7,375 bases of DNA from Bacteroidales bacterium. Lineage in GTDB: Bacteria; Bacteroidota; Bacteroidia; Bacteroidales; UBA12077. The notes under the pieces are model-generated. The model was not told the origin of the DNA. It searched no databases and worked only from the letters and a program-made list of their open reading frames with translations. The first letter of the stretch is position 1. Every line of letters starts with the position of its first letter. This document shows positions 5,782 to 7,375 of the stretch, piece after piece. Location: contig JAUVLS010000061.1 in the NCBI GenBank assembly GCA_030600625.1, positions 1-7,375 on the forward strand, in the 5' to 3' direction. A program made the position numbers and the translations under genes.

Positions 5782-7020
5782 TTACTTACTGTATTTTTCT
5801 ATAAATTTTAAACGCTGCAAAAGTGTGGGATGAGAATAATTGAAAAATACATACAAAGGATGTGGAGTTAAGTTAGACAGATTATTTACTGAAAGATTTT
5901 TTAATGCATTCTGTAAATAAATACCTTTATAATTCTCTGATGCAAATTGATCCGCCACATATTCATTCTTGCGAGAAATAATATTCATAAACAATCCAAT
6001 GATTGTTGATATCGGACTATATAAAAATCCGAAAGTTATTAAGCCCAAATGAAAACTTGGAATATCGGATCCTAAAGCTTTTGACAATTCAGGATTTCCA
6101 ACAAATAGCGATAAAATAAACAAAGTAAGCCCGGTTTGTACAATTGATGTAAAAACAGAAATTAAGGTATGTTTTTTCTTATAATGGCCTATCTCATGAG
6201 CAAGTACAGCAACAATCTCTTCTTTGCTTAATTTCTCAATTAATGTATCAAATAAAACTATTTTCTTTTTTTTACCTAATCCGCTGAAATATGCATTAGC
6301 TTTTGTACTTCGTTTTGATCCATCAATTACAAAAATATTATCTAATCTAAAATCAGCATTTAAGCAAAATGAAGTTATCTCATCTTTAAGTTCTCCATCC
6401 TCAAGAGGTTTTAATTTATTAAATAAAGGAACAATCAGGGAAGTGTAAAACATGGTCATGAACAACATGAAAATACTTACAGCTATCCATGCATATATCC
6501 AAAAATAATCTCCAACGGTATTATAAAACCAGATAATTAAAGCAAGTAAGCCACCTCCAATAATAGCAGCAATTATCCACCCTTTTATTTTATCAAGCAC
6601 AAATGTTTTTGATGTTGTTTTATTAAAACCAAAACGCTCTTCAATTACGAAAGTATCATATATATTAAATGGAATATGTAAAAAATCTGATGCAAACATG
6701 ATAATTCCAAAGAATATAATAGCTATAAGAATAGAATTTGATGTATAAGATCGTGCAATATTATCGATAAATGTAAATCCCGAGAAATAGAGGAATACCA
6801 GTATTAACAGTAAGCTAAAACTGCTTGTCAGAATGGAGAATTTATGATTTACTTTATCGTAATCCTGCGATTTTTTATACTTTTCTTCATCGTAGATTCC
6901 TTTTAATTCATCAGGAAGCACAGAACTTCTTCTGGTAGCATTTAAATAATCAAGAAACTGATCAAGTAGATAATCGAAAATTAAAATTCCGATTATAAAA
7001 TAAAAGATGATTTGATGCAT
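5782..7020 (-). CDS. M48 family CAAX prenyl protease 1-like membrane metallopeptidase (Ste24 type)
   Basis: This is an integral-membrane zinc protease of 412 residues. The M48 N-terminal region (about 20-200) has several hydrophobic segments, near 2-22, 63-85, 97-115, 147-167 and 173-197, with conserved HIPFNIYDTFVIEERFGFNK (115-134). The catalytic part has HEIGH (275-279), giving two zinc-ligand histidines and the general-base glutamate; the third ligand is expected at E353 in NEYVADQFA. Two more hydrophobic segments lie around 286-308 and 322-346, and the C-terminus has the familiar HPTLLQRLKFIEKY. All catalytic residues are intact. Bacteria generally lack CAAX prenylation, so the likely role is cleavage of misfolded or specific membrane proteins, as for HtpX; its real substrate is unknown. 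It is the gene directly before cinA (2-nt gap). A perfect inverted repeat lies just before the start codon. Confidence 0.93.
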   Translation of the reverse strand: MHQIIFYFIIGILIFDYLLDQFLDYLNATRRSSVLPDELKGIYDEEKYKKSQDYDKVNHKFSILTSSFSLLLILVFLYFSGFTFIDNIARSYTSNSILIAIIFFGIIMFASDFLHIPFNIYDTFVIEERFGFNKTTSKTFVLDKIKGWIIAAIIGGGLLALIIWFYNTVGDYFWIYAWIAVSIFMLFMTMFYTSLIVPLFNKLKPLEDGELKDEITSFCLNADFRLDNIFVIDGSKRSTKANAYFSGLGKKKKIVLFDTLIEKLSKEEIVAVLAHEIGHYKKKHTLISVFTSIVQTGLTLFILSLFVGNPELSKALGSDIPSFHLGLITFGFLYSPISTIIGLFMNIISRKNEYVADQFASENYKGIYLQNALKNLSVNNLSNLTPHPLYVFFNYSHPTLLQRLKFIEKYSK

Positions 7021-7025
7021 ATCTG

Positions 7026-7060
7026 TTATTAATTTTGAAATAAGGTTCCAAAATTAATAA
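7026..7060. promoter_or_regulatory. Perfect 12-bp inverted repeat before the M48 start: putative operator or promoter
   Basis: TTATTAATTTTG (7026-7037) and CAAAATTAATAA (7049-7060) are exact reverse complements separated by 11 nt. The right arm, read on the minus strand, contains TAATTTTG (7056-7049), a match to the TAnnTTTG -7 box about 29 nt before the ATG; no good -33 partner is seen. The repeat could be a dimeric repressor site or form a hairpin in the mRNA leader. It has no T-run that would make it a terminator. Confidence 0.4.
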
Positions 7061-7090
7061 AAAGCATCAATTTTACCAGATTTACCAACA

Positions 7091-7375
7091 TTAATAAATT
7101 TGTTTTTGAAGTTTTTCCAGGTCTTTTTGCCGACTTTTTAGCAAAGAAATGTAGTATCGGGTTCTTGATTTATTTTTAATGTTATTTGATTTCTCTGCCC
7201 AGGCTATCGCTAATCCAATTTCACCTGTCATTTCACTTGCAACAGCTATATTATAACATGCCCTGCTTGCAATTTCCTTATCAATACCATTTGTGTATTT
7301 CTTCCATATTTTAGAAGCTCCCTCCCAATTATTATCTTTTACAAATTGAGTTGCCGTTTCGAAATCTTTATTTCC
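7091..7375 (-). CDS. C-terminal part of a TPR-like, DUF6340-like protein (5' end outside window)
   Basis: An open frame without stops enters from the right edge and ends with TAA at 7093-7091, giving 94 visible residues. The sequence is helical, and residues about 34-66 (ASRACYNIAVASEMTGEIGL followed by AIAWAEKS) have the small-residue spacing of a tetratricopeptide repeat. A preceding helix pair contains DNNWEGASKIWKKY. This pattern of W-x2-A-x2-I-W, then a YN-A-A-E-x-x-G motif and a closing AxxYxxxLxxRQ resembles the end of DUF6340 proteins, which are Bacteroidota lipoproteins of unknown function. I make the family call from memory. Any N-terminal lipoprotein signal would be outside the window. 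The stop is 70 nt before the M48 start, so the two genes may be co-transcribed. Confidence 0.7.
   Translation of the reverse strand, partial: GNKDFETATQFVKDNNWEGASKIWKKYTNGIDKEIASRACYNIAVASEMTGEIGLAIAWAEKSNNIKNKSRTRYYISLLKSRQKDLEKLQKQIY

Noticed and set aside
6224..6448. 74-codon plus-strand open frame inside the M48 gene
   Set aside because: It is antisense to the HEIGH-containing region, and its sequence is the complement of lysine-rich and hydrophobic codons.

Overview
This AT-rich window (roughly 30% GC by eye) looks like a chromosomal core region of a member of the phylum Bacteroidota. The evidence is the presence of a DUF4295 small protein gene directly after rpmB and rpmG, the RimO and ClpC sequence variants, the general lack of Shine-Dalgarno sequences, and a C-terminal fragment resembling a Bacteroidota-restricted lipoprotein family. 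I recall the order cinA - rpmB - rpmG - DUF4295 - ftsY - rimO as a common arrangement in this phylum; that is recollection and was not searched. A genus cannot be named from this sequence.

Layout. One gene lies on the plus strand: the 3' end of clpC (1-826), cut by the window edge. Everything else reads on the minus strand, so in transcription order from right to left it is: a partial TPR-like/DUF6340-like protein (7375-7091), an M48 CAAX-protease-like membrane metallopeptidase (7020-5782), cinA (5779-4538), rpmB (4431-4189), rpmG (4169-3984), a 49-residue DUF4295 gene (3976-3827), ftsY (3457-2507) and rimO (2179-875). clpC and rimO converge on one shared hairpin terminator at 841-876. M48 and cinA are only 2 nt apart and look coupled. 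rpmB-rpmG-DUF4295 form a tight ribosomal-protein transcription unit that ends in a strong terminator at 3773-3805.

Two stretches longer than 300 bases have no gene. The first (2180-2506) is almost filled by a 264-bp nested inverted-repeat element (2192-2455) that looks like a MITE or a large extragenic palindrome; one end lies only 12 nt upstream of the rimO start codon. The second (3458-3826) holds the ribosomal-operon terminator, two short GC-rich REP-like hairpins sharing the core GCCTGCCT, and a small palindrome. A perfect 12-bp inverted repeat sits 5 nt before the M48 start codon.

Functionally the genes are housekeeping. They cover protein quality control (ClpC, M48), ribosome building and modification (L28, L33, DUF4295 protein, RimO), membrane targeting of ribosomes (FtsY), and NAD-related nucleotide salvage (CinA). 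I see no sign of a defence system, phage or gene cluster of novel type; the notable content is in the intergenic repeats and the tiny ribosome-linked gene.
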